DNA from: an uncultured Sphingomonas sp.
GTDB taxonomy: Bacteria; Pseudomonadota; Alphaproteobacteria; Sphingomonadales; Sphingomonadaceae
Reading direction: 5' to 3'
NCBI GenBank assembly: GCA_913775315.1
Contig: CAJYIX010000015.1
Coordinates: forward strand, 1 to 44,746
Length of the DNA stretch: 44,746 bases
Below are positions 37,524 to 44,746 of the stretch, in pieces. The notes below the pieces were generated by a model. The model did not search any database and was not told the origin of the DNA. It saw only the letters and a program-made list of their open reading frames with translations. The translations under genes and the position numbers were made by a program. Position 1 is the stretch's first letter, and every line of letters begins with the position of its first letter.

Positions 37524-39226
37524 GCGGCCTCCACCAGCACACGCCCCTCGCGCCGCGGGTCGTAGCCGCCGTCGATCCGGCCATCGCGCACGATCACCGC
37601 ATGGACACCCGAATCCTCGCCCTGGCCTGGCTTGACCGTCATGCCCCGTGCCGCGAGCCCCTCGACCACGCCGGGGGCGAACCTGCCCACCTCGCCGCTG
37701 ATCGACCTGCCCCGCGCGACGAGGTTGGGGAGCGCCAGCGCCTCCTGCATCGGCAGCTTCCACCAGACGGCGGCGACCAGCGACTTGCCGACATAGGGCA
37801 GGATCGCGTTGCCGCCCGCCGACCCGATCGCCCCGGCGAAGCGGCCCTGACCGTCGAGCAGGATCATCGGCGTCATCGACGACCGCGGCCGCTTGCCCGG
37901 CGCGACGGCATTGGCGGCGGGGGCCCCGTCGCTTTCGGTGGGCGAGAAGCTGAAATCGGTGAGTTGGTTGTTGAGGAAGAAGCCGTCGACCATCCGGCCG
38001 GTGCCGAAGATCGATTCGACGGTCGTCGTCATGGAGACGACGTTGCCCGCCGCATCGCCGACGATGAAATGGGTGGTGCCCGCCGGCTCCTTCGTCGCAT
38101 CGGCGCCGCGCGCGGGCGCGCCGGCCGGGTTGCCGAACGTCGGTTCGCCCGCGCGGGCACCGATCAGTCTGGCGCGGGCGTCGAGATAGGCGGGGTCGAG
38201 CAGCCCCCGGACCGGCACGCGCACGAACCCCGGATCGCCGACATAGCGGTCGCGGTCGGCGAACATGACCCGGCTCGCTTCGGCAAAGGTGAACCACGCC
38301 TGCGGATCGGTCGGGCCGCGGCGTGCGATGTCGGTGCGTTCGAGGAGCTTGAGCAGCATCAGCATGCCGACTCCCGACGACGGCGGCGGGGGGACGCAGG
38401 CGCGATAGCCGGCCCAGGCGTCGCACAGCGCCTCGCGTTCGACGGGCCGGTAGGCGGCGAGGTCGGCGAGGGTCATCGTCCCTTCGAGCGGGGCGGCGCG
38501 CGTCTTCTGCACGATCCGCGCGGCGGTCTGCCCCTTGTAGAGCGCGTCGGGTCCCTGCGCGGCCAGGCGCGTCAGGAACTCGGCATAGGCCGGATTCCTG
38601 AGCCGGTCGCCGGGACCGACGAGCCCGCCGCCGGGCTTTCCGAAATAGGCGCGGGCGTCGACGCTCTGAAGCTGGGGATAGCTGCCGGCGAGAAACCGGC
38701 CGAGGCGCGGCGACACGACGAAGCCCTCCCGCGCCGTCCGCTCCGCATCGCCGAACAACCCGGACCAGCGCAGGCGACCATGCTCCCGATGGGCAAGGCC
38801 GAGCATCGCGACCGCGCCCGGCACGCCGGTCGCCCGGCCGGACACGACGGCGCGGGCGAAGGGCAGCGGCTTGCCGTCGCTACCGATGAACATCGACGGC
38901 GTCGCGCCCGCCGGCGCGACCTCCCGCCCGTCATAGACTCGCACCTTCCCGGTGGCGGCGTCGAGATAGGTCATGAACGCGCCGCCGCCGATCCCTGAGC
39001 TCTGCGGTTCGACCAGCGACAGCATCGCTTGCACCGCCACCGCCGCATCGACCGCGCTGCCGCCCTTGCGCAGCACCGCCATCCCCGCCTCCGCCGCCAG
39101 CGGATTGGCGGCGACGACGAACATTTCGCGCGCGGAGGCTGCCATTGCCGGTGCCGGTGTCGCGGCGCGCGGGGCGGGGGCGCAGGCCGACAGCGCGGCG
39201 GCGGCGATCAGGGCGGCGATGCGCAT
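37517..39226 (-). CDS. ggt: Gamma-glutamyltransferase (possible lipoprotein)
   Basis: Transfers or hydrolyses the gamma-glutamyl group of glutathione in the periplasm. It is made as a proenzyme that self-cleaves before a Thr nucleophile. The 569-residue protein has AANPLAAEAGMAVLRKGGSA, EPQSSGIGGGAFMTYLD, the processing site AGTTHFIVGDAAGNVVSMTT with T384 as predicted nucleophile, and GSAGGNAILPYV near the end. The N-terminus (MRIAALIAAAALSACAPAP) contains a lipobox-like LSAC, so it may be lipid-anchored. ATG at 39226 is chosen for the signal sequence; the frame stays open to 40711, antisense to the acyl-CoA synthetase, which is not credible coding. The symbol reflects the enzyme family. Confidence 0.93.
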   Translation of the reverse strand: MRIAALIAAAALSACAPAPRAATPAPAMAASAREMFVVAANPLAAEAGMAVLRKGGSAVDAAVAVQAMLSLVEPQSSGIGGGAFMTYLDAATGKVRVYDGREVAPAGATPSMFIGSDGKPLPFARAVVSGRATGVPGAVAMLGLAHREHGRLRWSGLFGDAERTAREGFVVSPRLGRFLAGSYPQLQSVDARAYFGKPGGGLVGPGDRLRNPAYAEFLTRLAAQGPDALYKGQTAARIVQKTRAAPLEGTMTLADLAAYRPVEREALCDAWAGYRACVPPPPSSGVGMLMLLKLLERTDIARRGPTDPQAWFTFAEASRVMFADRDRYVGDPGFVRVPVRGLLDPAYLDARARLIGARAGEPTFGNPAGAPARGADATKEPAGTTHFIVGDAAGNVVSMTTTVESIFGTGRMVDGFFLNNQLTDFSFSPTESDGAPAANAVAPGKRPRSSMTPMILLDGQGRFAGAIGSAGGNAILPYVGKSLVAAVWWKLPMQEALALPNLVARGRSISGEVGRFAPGVVEGLAARGMTVKPGQGEDSGVHAVIVRDGRIDGGYDPRREGRVLVEAAQ

Positions 39227-39382
39227 CCAGGAGGCTCCAGAACCGTTGATCCCCGGCGATAGCCGAGCATGGGCACGTGTCCAACCGTCGGAGGGTTTGC
39301 CCCGGCGAACGATCGCACTAGAAGGCTCGGCCAAGCCATAGCGCGCGCCGCGTTGCGCGGGCGGGCAGGAGAAGGACAGCGG

Positions 39383-41179
39383 ATGGCGCGCAAGCTCGAA
39401 CAGTTTCCCAACCTCGTCACGATGTTCTTCGTGCGTGCCGCGGAGCGCGGCGACCGCCCCTTCCTGTGGGCGAAGATCAATGGGAAATGGGTGTCGACCA
39501 GCTGGACCGAGGCCGCGCGGCAGGTCGCGGCGCTGGCGACCGCGCTGAAAAAGCTGGGGCTGGAGCGCGGCGACCGGGTGATGCTGGTGAGCGAGAACCG
39601 GCCCGAATGGTGCATCAGCGATCTTGCCATCATGGCCGCGGGCTGCGTCACGGTGCCGACCTACACCACCAATACCGAGCGCGATCACCAGCACATCATC
39701 GAGAATTCGGGCGCGCGTGCGATCATCGTGTCGAATGCGCGGCTGGCGAAGACGCTGCTCCCCGCGGCGATCCGCACGGGTACCGCGCAGATCGTGATCG
39801 GCATCGACGAACTGCGCGGCGGGCAGCAGGGCGCGCTCGAATATCACCAGTATCGGGCGCTCATCGCCGCGCATCCCACCGAACCGGATACGGTCGCTGC
39901 GCAGGCGTTCTTCAAGCGCGAGGACCTGGCCTGCATCATCTACACCAGCGGCACCGGCGGCTCCCCGCGCGGGGTGATGCAGCATCACGGGGCGATCCTG
40001 CACAACGTCAACGGCTGTTGCACCGTCATTTCGGAGGATTTCGGCTGGGAGGAGGAAGTGTTCCTGTCCTTCCTGCCGCTCAGCCATGCCTATGAGCATA
40101 CCGGCGGGCAGCACTTCCCGATCGGGCTGGGTGCCGAAATCTACTACAGCGAGGGCCTCGACAAGCTGGCGTCCAACATCGAGGAGACGCGGCCGACGAT
40201 CATGGTCGTCGTCCCCCGCCTGTTCGAGGTGCTGCGCCAGCGGATATCCAAGGGAATCGAGAAGCAGGGCAAGGTGCCGAACTGGCTGCTCGATCGCGCG
40301 GTGGCGATCGAGGGCCGGCGCGCGGCCAGCGGGCGGACGGCGATCACGGACATGCCCGCCAGCCTGGCCGTCTCGCGGCTCCTGAAGCCCAAGATCGCCA
40401 AGCGGTTCGGTGGGCGGATGAAGGCGATGGTGTCGGGCGGCGCGCCGCTCAACCCGGAGGTCGGCAATTTCTTCCAGGCATTGGGCCTCACCTTCCTGCA
40501 AGGCTACGGCCAGACCGAGGCGGCGCCCGTCATCTCGTGCAACCGCCCCTCGGCGGGGCTCAAAATGGACACGGTCGGCCCCCCGCTCGCCGATACCGAG
40601 GTGCGGATCGCCGAGGACGGCGAGATCCTCGTCCGCGGCGAACTCGTCATGCATGGCTATTGGCGCAACGAGGCGGAGACCGCGCGGGTGCTGAAGGACG
40701 GTTGGCTGCACACCGGCGATATCGGCCTCATTGACGACAAGGGCCGCATCAAGATCACCGACCGCAAGAAGGACATCATCGTCAACGACAAGGGCGACAA
40801 CGTCGCACCCCAGAAGATCGAGGGGATGCTGACGCTCCAGTCCGAGATCGTGCAGGCGATGGTGTATGGCGACCGCAAGCCGTACATGGTCGCGGTGCTG
40901 GTCCCCGACCCGGAATGGACGCAGGAATTCTGCGCAAAGGGCGGGGCAAGCTGCGATTTCGCCGCCTTGTCGCGCAATCCCGACTATCGCGCGGCGCTAT
41001 CGGCGGCGGTGGAGCGGGTGAACAAGGACCTGTCGCAGATCGAGCGCGTGCGCCGCTTCATCATCGCCGACGCCCCCTTCGCGATCGAGAACGAGCAGCT
41101 CACACCCAGTCTGAAGATCCGCCGCCATGTGCTGAAGGCGACCTATGGTGAGCGGCTGGACGCGCTTTACAAGGGGTGA
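39383..41179 (+). CDS. AMP-dependent long-chain acyl-CoA synthetase
   Basis: Activates fatty acids to acyl-CoA through an acyl-AMP intermediate. The 598-residue ANL-superfamily enzyme has the P-loop-like motif [81 protein letters not shown] and [20 protein letters not shown]. The C-terminal domain ends with [12 protein letters not shown], whose Lys is the likely adenylation residue. The usual GxPKG of the first motif reads GSPRG. The start at 39383 follows AGGAGAAGG and matches the family N-terminus; an upstream ATG at 39269 adds unrelated residues. It may act with the PHA-related gene downstream in acyl metabolism, as inference. Confidence 0.94.
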   Translation: MARKLEQFPNLVTMFFVRAAERGDRPFLWAKINGKWVSTSWTEAARQVAALATALKKLGLERGDRVMLVSENRPEWCISDLAIMAAGCVTVPTYTTNTERDHQHIIENSGARAIIVSNARLAKTLLPAAIRTGTAQIVIGIDELRGGQQGALEYHQYRALIAAHPTEPDTVAAQAFFKREDLACIIYTSGTGGSPRGVMQHHGAILHNVNGCCTVISEDFGWEEEVFLSFLPLSHAYEHTGGQHFPIGLGAEIYYSEGLDKLASNIEETRPTIMVVVPRLFEVLRQRISKGIEKQGKVPNWLLDRAVAIEGRRAASGRTAITDMPASLAVSRLLKPKIAKRFGGRMKAMVSGGAPLNPEVGNFFQALGLTFLQGYGQTEAAPVISCNRPSAGLKMDTVGPPLADTEVRIAEDGEILVRGELVMHGYWRNEAETARVLKDGWLHTGDIGLIDDKGRIKITDRKKDIIVNDKGDNVAPQKIEGMLTLQSEIVQAMVYGDRKPYMVAVLVPDPEWTQEFCAKGGASCDFAALSRNPDYRAALSAAVERVNKDLSQIERVRRFIIADAPFAIENEQLTPSLKIRRHVLKATYGERLDALYKG

Positions 41180-41240
41180 CGGGTTCGAACGTGCGGGGCG
41201 CTGCCTCCCCTTTACCGCGCGGCTGTGGCATGGGCGGCGC

Positions 41241-41666
41241 ATGACCAGCCTGCGCCCCTTCCACCTCGCCTTTCCCGTCCACGACCTTGGCGCCGCACGC
41301 GCCTTCTACGGCGACGTGCTGGGGTGCCGCGAGGGGCGGTCGAGCGACCGTTGGATCGACTTCGACTTTCGGGGGCATCAGATCGTCGCGCATCTCGATC
41401 CGGCGGCGCGGCCCGCGGGGACGACGAACCCCATCGACGGTCACGACGTACCCGTCCCGCATTTCGGGATCGTCCTGACGATGCCCGACTGGCACGCGCT
41501 GGCGGCACGGGTGGAGGCGGCGGGTATCGCCTTCGGCATCGCGCCGCATATCCGCTTCGAGGGGCAGCCGGGCGAGCAGGCGACGATGTTCTTTCGTGAT
41601 CCCAGCGGCAACGCGCTGGAGTTCAAGGCGTTTGCCGACGACGCGCAACTGTTTGCCACGGAGTAG
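41241..41666 (+). CDS. VOC-family (glyoxalase/dioxygenase-fold) protein
   Basis: A cytoplasmic 141-residue protein of the vicinal-oxygen-chelate fold with paired beta-alpha-beta modules. Visible features: [20 protein letters not shown] with a possible metal-ligand His, [40 protein letters not shown] and [16 protein letters not shown] with the typical C-terminal Glu ligand. Members range from glyoxalase I to ring-cleavage enzymes and resistance proteins; the exact reaction cannot be told. ATG at 41241 gives the family-standard N-terminus. Confidence 0.88.
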   Translation: MTSLRPFHLAFPVHDLGAARAFYGDVLGCREGRSSDRWIDFDFRGHQIVAHLDPAARPAGTTNPIDGHDVPVPHFGIVLTMPDWHALAARVEAAGIAFGIAPHIRFEGQPGEQATMFFRDPSGNALEFKAFADDAQLFATE

Positions 41667-41670
41667 GATG

Positions 41671-41976
41671 ATGAGCGAACCCGTAACCGTCGAGGTGCCC
41701 CACAACCTCTCCAACGACGACCTGCACACCCGCATCGATCGCGGCATCGGCAAGCTCGGCTCGATGATCCCCGGCGGCGAGGTGTGCGAGCATCACTGGG
41801 AGAACGACCGGCAGATGACCTTCACACTACAGGCGATGGGCCAGCGCGTCGGCGCGAAGATCGAGCTGCTCGAGGGGAGGGTGCGCGCCGAACTCGCGCT
41901 GCCGCCGATGCTTGCAATGTTCGCGGGCAAGATCAAGGCGAAGCTGGCCGAGACGGCGCCGACGCTTTTGAAGTAA
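41671..41976 (+). CDS. Polyhydroxyalkanoic acid system family protein
   Basis: A 101-residue protein matching the small family annotated as PHA-system (granule-associated region) proteins: TVEVPHNLSNDDLHTRIDRG, GEVCEHHWENDRQMTFTLQA and the C-terminal PPMLAMFAGKIKAKLAETAP. The actual role is not well established, and many carriers lack adjacent PHA genes, as here. The start follows the VOC stop by four bases; ATG codons at 41668 and 41671 are both possible, with GGAG upstream. It is probably co-transcribed with the VOC gene. Confidence 0.85.
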   Translation: MSEPVTVEVPHNLSNDDLHTRIDRGIGKLGSMIPGGEVCEHHWENDRQMTFTLQAMGQRVGAKIELLEGRVRAELALPPMLAMFAGKIKAKLAETAPTLLK

Positions 41977-42034
41977 CGCGCGGGGAACCGGTACGAAATC
42001 GGACGGTTATGCGATCATCGAGGGAGATGGTCGC

Positions 42035-42283
42035 ATGATCCGCACGCTTCGCCTGCTCATGATGGTCGCGCTGCCGGGCGTCATTCTCGGCGTGCCGGCG
42101 GGTTATGCCTTGGGCGCGTTCGCGACGGGCGAGACGCTTTATAGCTATAATTCGGGCACGATGCTGCCGGAGGAGGGCGCGAACCTGCGCTCGGCCGACA
42201 ATGCAGATGCGGTCCAGCCCGCCGCCGTCGCCTATGCGCAGCACGACCGTTATGCCGATGCGGCGGCGCACTGGATCAACTGA
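42035..42283 (+). CDS. Small exported or membrane-anchored protein, unknown
   Basis: An 82-residue protein that I do not recognise. A basic start (MIRTLRLL) and hydrophobic stretch (MMVALPGVILGVPAGYALGA) form either an uncleaved anchor or a signal peptide. The remaining ~50 residues are polar, acidic and Ala/Tyr-rich (ETLYSYNSGTMLPEEGANLR … QHDRYADAAAHWIN). A GAGGGAGA ribosome binding site and ATG support translation. It lies between the PHA-system gene and the methionine sulfoxide reductase on the same strand. Confidence 0.65.
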   Translation: MIRTLRLLMMVALPGVILGVPAGYALGAFATGETLYSYNSGTMLPEEGANLRSADNADAVQPAAVAYAQHDRYADAAAHWIN

Positions 42284-42322
42284 CGCTTCCGTATGGCATC
42301 GCCCGCGCCTATCTGGCGGGGC

Positions 42323-42808
42323 ATGTACAGTTTCGACATCGCCGCCGGCAGCAAGGCCGAGCTTTACCGCGACCTCCACGCCGCGCTCGACGCGCTGACC
42401 GCGGGCGAGCCCGACGCGATCGCCAACATGGCCAACGCCGCCGCGCTGATCGGCCAGTATCTGCCCGATCTCAACTGGTCGGGCTTCTATCGCATGGTCG
42501 GCAGCGAGCTCGTGCTCGGGCCGTTTCAGGGCAAGGCGGCGTGCATCCGCATCCCGCTGGGCAGGGGCGTGTGCGGCACGGCGGCCGAAACCCGCGAGAC
42601 GCAGCTGGTTGAGGACGTTCATGCCTTTCCCGGCCATATCGCCTGCGACGCCGCCAGTCGGTCGGAGCTGGTCGTGCCGATTGTTGTCGAAGGGCGGCTG
42701 ATCGGCGTGCTCGATCTGGACAGCCCCGAGCCCGCGCGGTTCGATGCGGAGGATGCTGCAGGGTGCGAGGCGCTGATGTCGTTGCTCGGCCCGCGGATCG
42801 CCGCCTGA
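42323..42808 (+). CDS. msrC: Free-methionine-(R)-sulfoxide reductase (GAF domain)
   Basis: Reduces free methionine R-sulfoxide, part of oxidant repair; cytoplasmic. A 161-residue single GAF domain closely resembling E. coli YebR/MsrC: NWSGFYRMVGSELVLGPFQG, KAACIRIPLGRGVCGTAAET, EDVHAFPGHIACDAASRSEL and LIGVLDLDSPEPARFD. The three redox cysteines are present at C74, C84 and C108, matching C84, C94 and C118 of the E. coli enzyme with a constant offset. ATG at 42323 gives a family-like N-terminus; an ATG at 42293 would add ten residues. Confidence 0.94.
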   Translation: MYSFDIAAGSKAELYRDLHAALDALTAGEPDAIANMANAAALIGQYLPDLNWSGFYRMVGSELVLGPFQGKAACIRIPLGRGVCGTAAETRETQLVEDVHAFPGHIACDAASRSELVVPIVVEGRLIGVLDLDSPEPARFDAEDAAGCEALMSLLGPRIAA

Positions 42809-42941
42809 CCTGACCCGCAGCGGGACAGTTCGCCGCGGCCCGCGGATTCGCGACTCGTTTCGCGATCGGTTAAGAAACCATGAACCATCTGCGCCGTTCA
42901 GCGCAGGAACATGGCTTTTTAACAGGGAGGCCGCGGGGCCG

Positions 42942-44096
42942 ATGCGAACGATGCTGATCCTGGCGCTGGCGGCGACGACCGCCGCCACGCCGCTTTCGAT
43001 GGCCGAGGCGCAGGTCGCCGTCCGCGGCGGGCATATGGGCGGCGGGATGCAGCGCCCGATGATGCGCCCCGGCGGCAACTGGCAGCGGCCGATGGTCCGC
43101 CCCGGCGGGTGGCAGCATCGGCCGATGGTGCGCCCCGGCGGATGGCAGCGACCGGGCGGCCAGTGGGCCGGCGGCGGGCACTGGAACAACGGCAAGCGCT
43201 GGGGCTACCGCTTCAACAACCGCTGGGTCGGCGGCTGGCGCGCGCCGGGTGGCTGGGGCGCCTATCGCCAGGCGTATCGCGGCTGGACGCTGCCGCAATA
43301 CTGGATCGCACCCAGCTTCTTCATCTCCGATTTCGGCGCCTATGGCCTGTCGGCACCGCAGCCGGGCTATGGCTGGTATCGCTATTACGACGACGCGGTG
43401 ATGATCGACAATTACGGGCGCGTCTATGACAGCGTGCGCGGGGTCGATTGGGATCGCGGCGGCGATGCCTATTACGATTATGACGAGGATTACCGCTCCG
43501 ACCTGTACGATCAGGGCTATTACGACCGCGATTATGCGGAGCGCGGCGATCGCGGGCCGCGTCGTGATAACGGCGTGGGCGGAGCCGTGATCGGCGGCGC
43601 AGCGGGTGCGGTCGCGGGGGCGGCGATCGCCGGGCGCGGCAATCGCCTGCCCGGCGCGCTGATCGGCGGCGGGGTCGGCGCGGTCGCCGGCGCGGTCATC
43701 GACCGGGCCGAGGACGATCGCCGCGGTCCGCCGCCGCCCGGCTATGACGGCCGCGGCGCGCCCTATGCCCCCCCGCGCGAGGTGGTGCAGGCGGTGCCGG
43801 GCGACGACGGCTATTACGAAGACCGCGGCTATGACGAGCGTGAAGTCCGTACCGTGCGTCATCACGGCGGCGGCTACACGACCTATGCGCCGGGCGGCAC
43901 GACGGTGACGACGACCGGCGGCGGCTATGTCGCGGGCGGCTGGTATTATCCGCCGGCACAGACGACGGTGGTGACGGTAAATTCCGTGCCCGTCACGACG
44001 ACGACCGTGACGGAGGAATACGTCACCTATCGCGCCCCCGCTCGGAAAGTGGTGAGGCGCAAGTGGCACGCGACCAAGCGCTGCTACTGCCGGTAA
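42942..44096 (+). CDS. RcnB-like/glycine-zipper envelope protein
   Basis: A predicted periplasmic or outer-membrane-associated protein of 384 residues. The signal peptide (RTMLILALAATTAATPLSMA) is followed by short repeats of the RPM-VRPGG-WQ type (about 36-70). An RcnB-like module (about 80-145: YRGWTLPQYWIAPSFFISDF, then GYGWYRYYDDAVMI) is next, then a Tyr/Asp-rich stretch. Two glycine-zipper segments follow (about 210-230 AVIGGAAGAVAGAAIAGRG and 238-252 ALIGGGVGAVAGAVI). The tail has Gly/Thr-rich sequence and a basic Cys-containing end. RcnB in E. coli is a periplasmic factor in nickel/cobalt homeostasis; the role here is open. The gene ends at a clear terminator. Confidence 0.8.
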   Translation: MRTMLILALAATTAATPLSMAEAQVAVRGGHMGGGMQRPMMRPGGNWQRPMVRPGGWQHRPMVRPGGWQRPGGQWAGGGHWNNGKRWGYRFNNRWVGGWRAPGGWGAYRQAYRGWTLPQYWIAPSFFISDFGAYGLSAPQPGYGWYRYYDDAVMIDNYGRVYDSVRGVDWDRGGDAYYDYDEDYRSDLYDQGYYDRDYAERGDRGPRRDNGVGGAVIGGAAGAVAGAAIAGRGNRLPGALIGGGVGAVAGAVIDRAEDDRRGPPPPGYDGRGAPYAPPREVVQAVPGDDGYYEDRGYDEREVRTVRHHGGGYTTYAPGGTTVTTTGGGYVAGGWYYPPAQTTVVTVNSVPVTTTTVTEEYVTYRAPARKVVRRKWHATKRCYCR

Positions 44097-44103
44097 GCCT
44101 AGG

Positions 44104-44127
44104 ACACCCCCGCTGCGGCGGGGGTGT
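44104..44127 (+). terminator. Intrinsic terminator after the RcnB-like gene
   Basis: A perfect 10-base stem (ACACCCCCGC with GCGGGGGTGT) and a 4-base loop are followed by TTCGTTTC, eight bases after the stop codon. It also lies between convergent genes. Confidence 0.85.
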
Positions 44128-44133
44128 TTCGTT

Positions 44134-44732
44134 TCAGGCGGTGAGCGCCGCCAGCAGCCGAGCCTCCAGCCACGCCTTGTCCTCGGACCGGTGGAAACTA
44201 TGGCTGTCGGTATCGAGGATATCGAGCGAGGTCCGCTCGCGAAGGGTCGCATAGGCGGGCGTCTTCCACGCCTCGGTAAAGGCGATGGCGGTGTTGTCGC
44301 GGCTCGCGATCAGGATGGTCGCGGGTTTGTCCGAAAGCCCCGCAGCGACCTTCGCTGCCAGCCCCTCGGGGGCTGCCGCCTCGCCGCCGCTGATCTTCGC
44401 AAGGCCGCCTGCCAGTTTCTTCAGATTGACCCCACCGGTCAGCAATCGCGCCCAGGCGCGCGGATCGCGCAGCCGCTCGGCATAGCGCGCGCGGATGGCC
44501 GAGGCGGGGGGAAGGGCGTCGGCGGCCGGCTCGATCACCCAGGGGTTGGCGAGGACGAGCGCGTCGATCCCGCTCGTGTCGTGCAGCGCCAGCGCGCTCG
44601 CCGCATCGCAATTGCCGAACGCGACGATCCGGGTGAGGGCCGGGACCGCCGTGCGAAATGCGGCGACCGCAGCGGCGATGTCGGGGCCGCTTTCCTCGAA
44701 GCCGCGATTGGCGCCGGTCGAATCGCCGATCC
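44134..44732 (-). CDS. Exosortase A system-associated hydrolase 1 (partial, 5' end missing)
   Basis: The C-terminal ~199 residues of an alpha/beta-hydrolase-like protein; the N-terminus lies beyond the right edge. Readable upstream part: GDSTGANRGFEESGPDIAAA, AVPALTRIVAFGNCDAASAL and DALVLANPWVIEPAADALPP. The end is DILDTDSHSFHRSEDKAWLE with a late His. This pattern matches the hydrolases encoded with XrtA/EpsH exosortase and PEP-CTERM sorting genes, which suggests an exopolysaccharide/exosortase locus further right. The usual GxSxG nucleophile elbow reads AFGNCDAASA, with Cys at the nucleophile position. The sequence before the GIGDS-like region is distorted by the adapter bases. Confidence 0.8.
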
Positions 44733-44746
44733 AGATCGGAAGAGCG
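44733..44746. other. Probable Illumina adapter remnant at contig end
   Basis: The last 14 bases, AGATCGGAAGAGCG, equal the start of the standard Illumina TruSeq-type adapter. Translated into the hydrolase frame they give residues unlike the RG-(I/M)-GDS motif expected there, so they are probably not genomic. Confidence 0.85.

Noticed and set aside
39227-40711. Upstream extension of the gamma-glutamyltransferase frame by nearly 500 codons.
   Set aside because: It lies antisense to the acyl-CoA synthetase and would bury a good signal sequence at 39226.

Overview
The window (44.7 kb, very GC-rich, densely coding on both strands) looks like a chromosomal contig from an alphaproteobacterium of the Sphingomonadales type. 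Reasons: three TonB-dependent receptors with the 'EIVVTG'-type N-terminus, a MipZ division ATPase, DUF6456 and DUF983 proteins, a Ku/LigD repair pair, a PHA-granule-associated protein, a predicted exosortase-A-system hydrolase at the right edge, and CTTG-type heat-shock promoter architecture before clpB. No rRNA, tRNA, CRISPR array, prophage or insertion sequence was seen. The last 14 bases match the standard Illumina adapter, so the right edge is probably a contig end carrying adapter sequence.

Left third (1-15.8 kb): the end of motA and all of motB (flagellar stator), a convergent TonB receptor with a glycine-rich stretch, a divergent XRE regulator / DUF6456 pair, a large DUF2339 membrane protein, an intergenic palindromic repeat, a DapF-like epimerase, a MASE1-PAS-GGDEF diguanylate cyclase, a Sel1 protein and panC. 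Then come mipZ with a translationally coupled membrane J-domain protein, a phosphomannomutase/phosphoglucomutase, an ExoX-like exonuclease and a DUF983 protein.

Middle (15.8-31.9 kb): a secreted M28 peptidase and a TonB receptor share a bidirectional terminator. clpB has a heat-shock-like promoter, and a third TonB receptor runs convergent to it and ends in a strong terminator. A CNT nucleoside transporter is followed by a queuosine-precursor transporter coupled to argB. A tight four-gene minus-strand operon follows: pdxH, a cation efflux protein, a PhzF isomerase and an unknown lipoprotein.

Right third (31.9-44.7 kb): ku and ligD (bacterial non-homologous end joining) are separated by a composite of two inverted-repeat pairs. 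They are followed by an OsmC protein and a convergent HAD phosphatase. A 407-base gap then holds the most unusual element: an 18-codon reading frame behind a ribosome binding site complementary over 15 bases to the 16S rRNA tail, followed by a strong terminator directly upstream of an FMN reductase. After that come a gamma-glutamyltransferase, an acyl-CoA synthetase, a VOC protein, a PHA-system protein, a small exported protein, free-methionine sulfoxide reductase, an RcnB/glycine-zipper envelope protein and the truncated exosortase-associated hydrolase.

Most genes are housekeeping or typical for the group. The main candidates for something undescribed are the micro-ORF unit at 36.6-36.9 kb, the DapF-like enzyme with an altered active-site motif, and the MipZ/J-domain pair.
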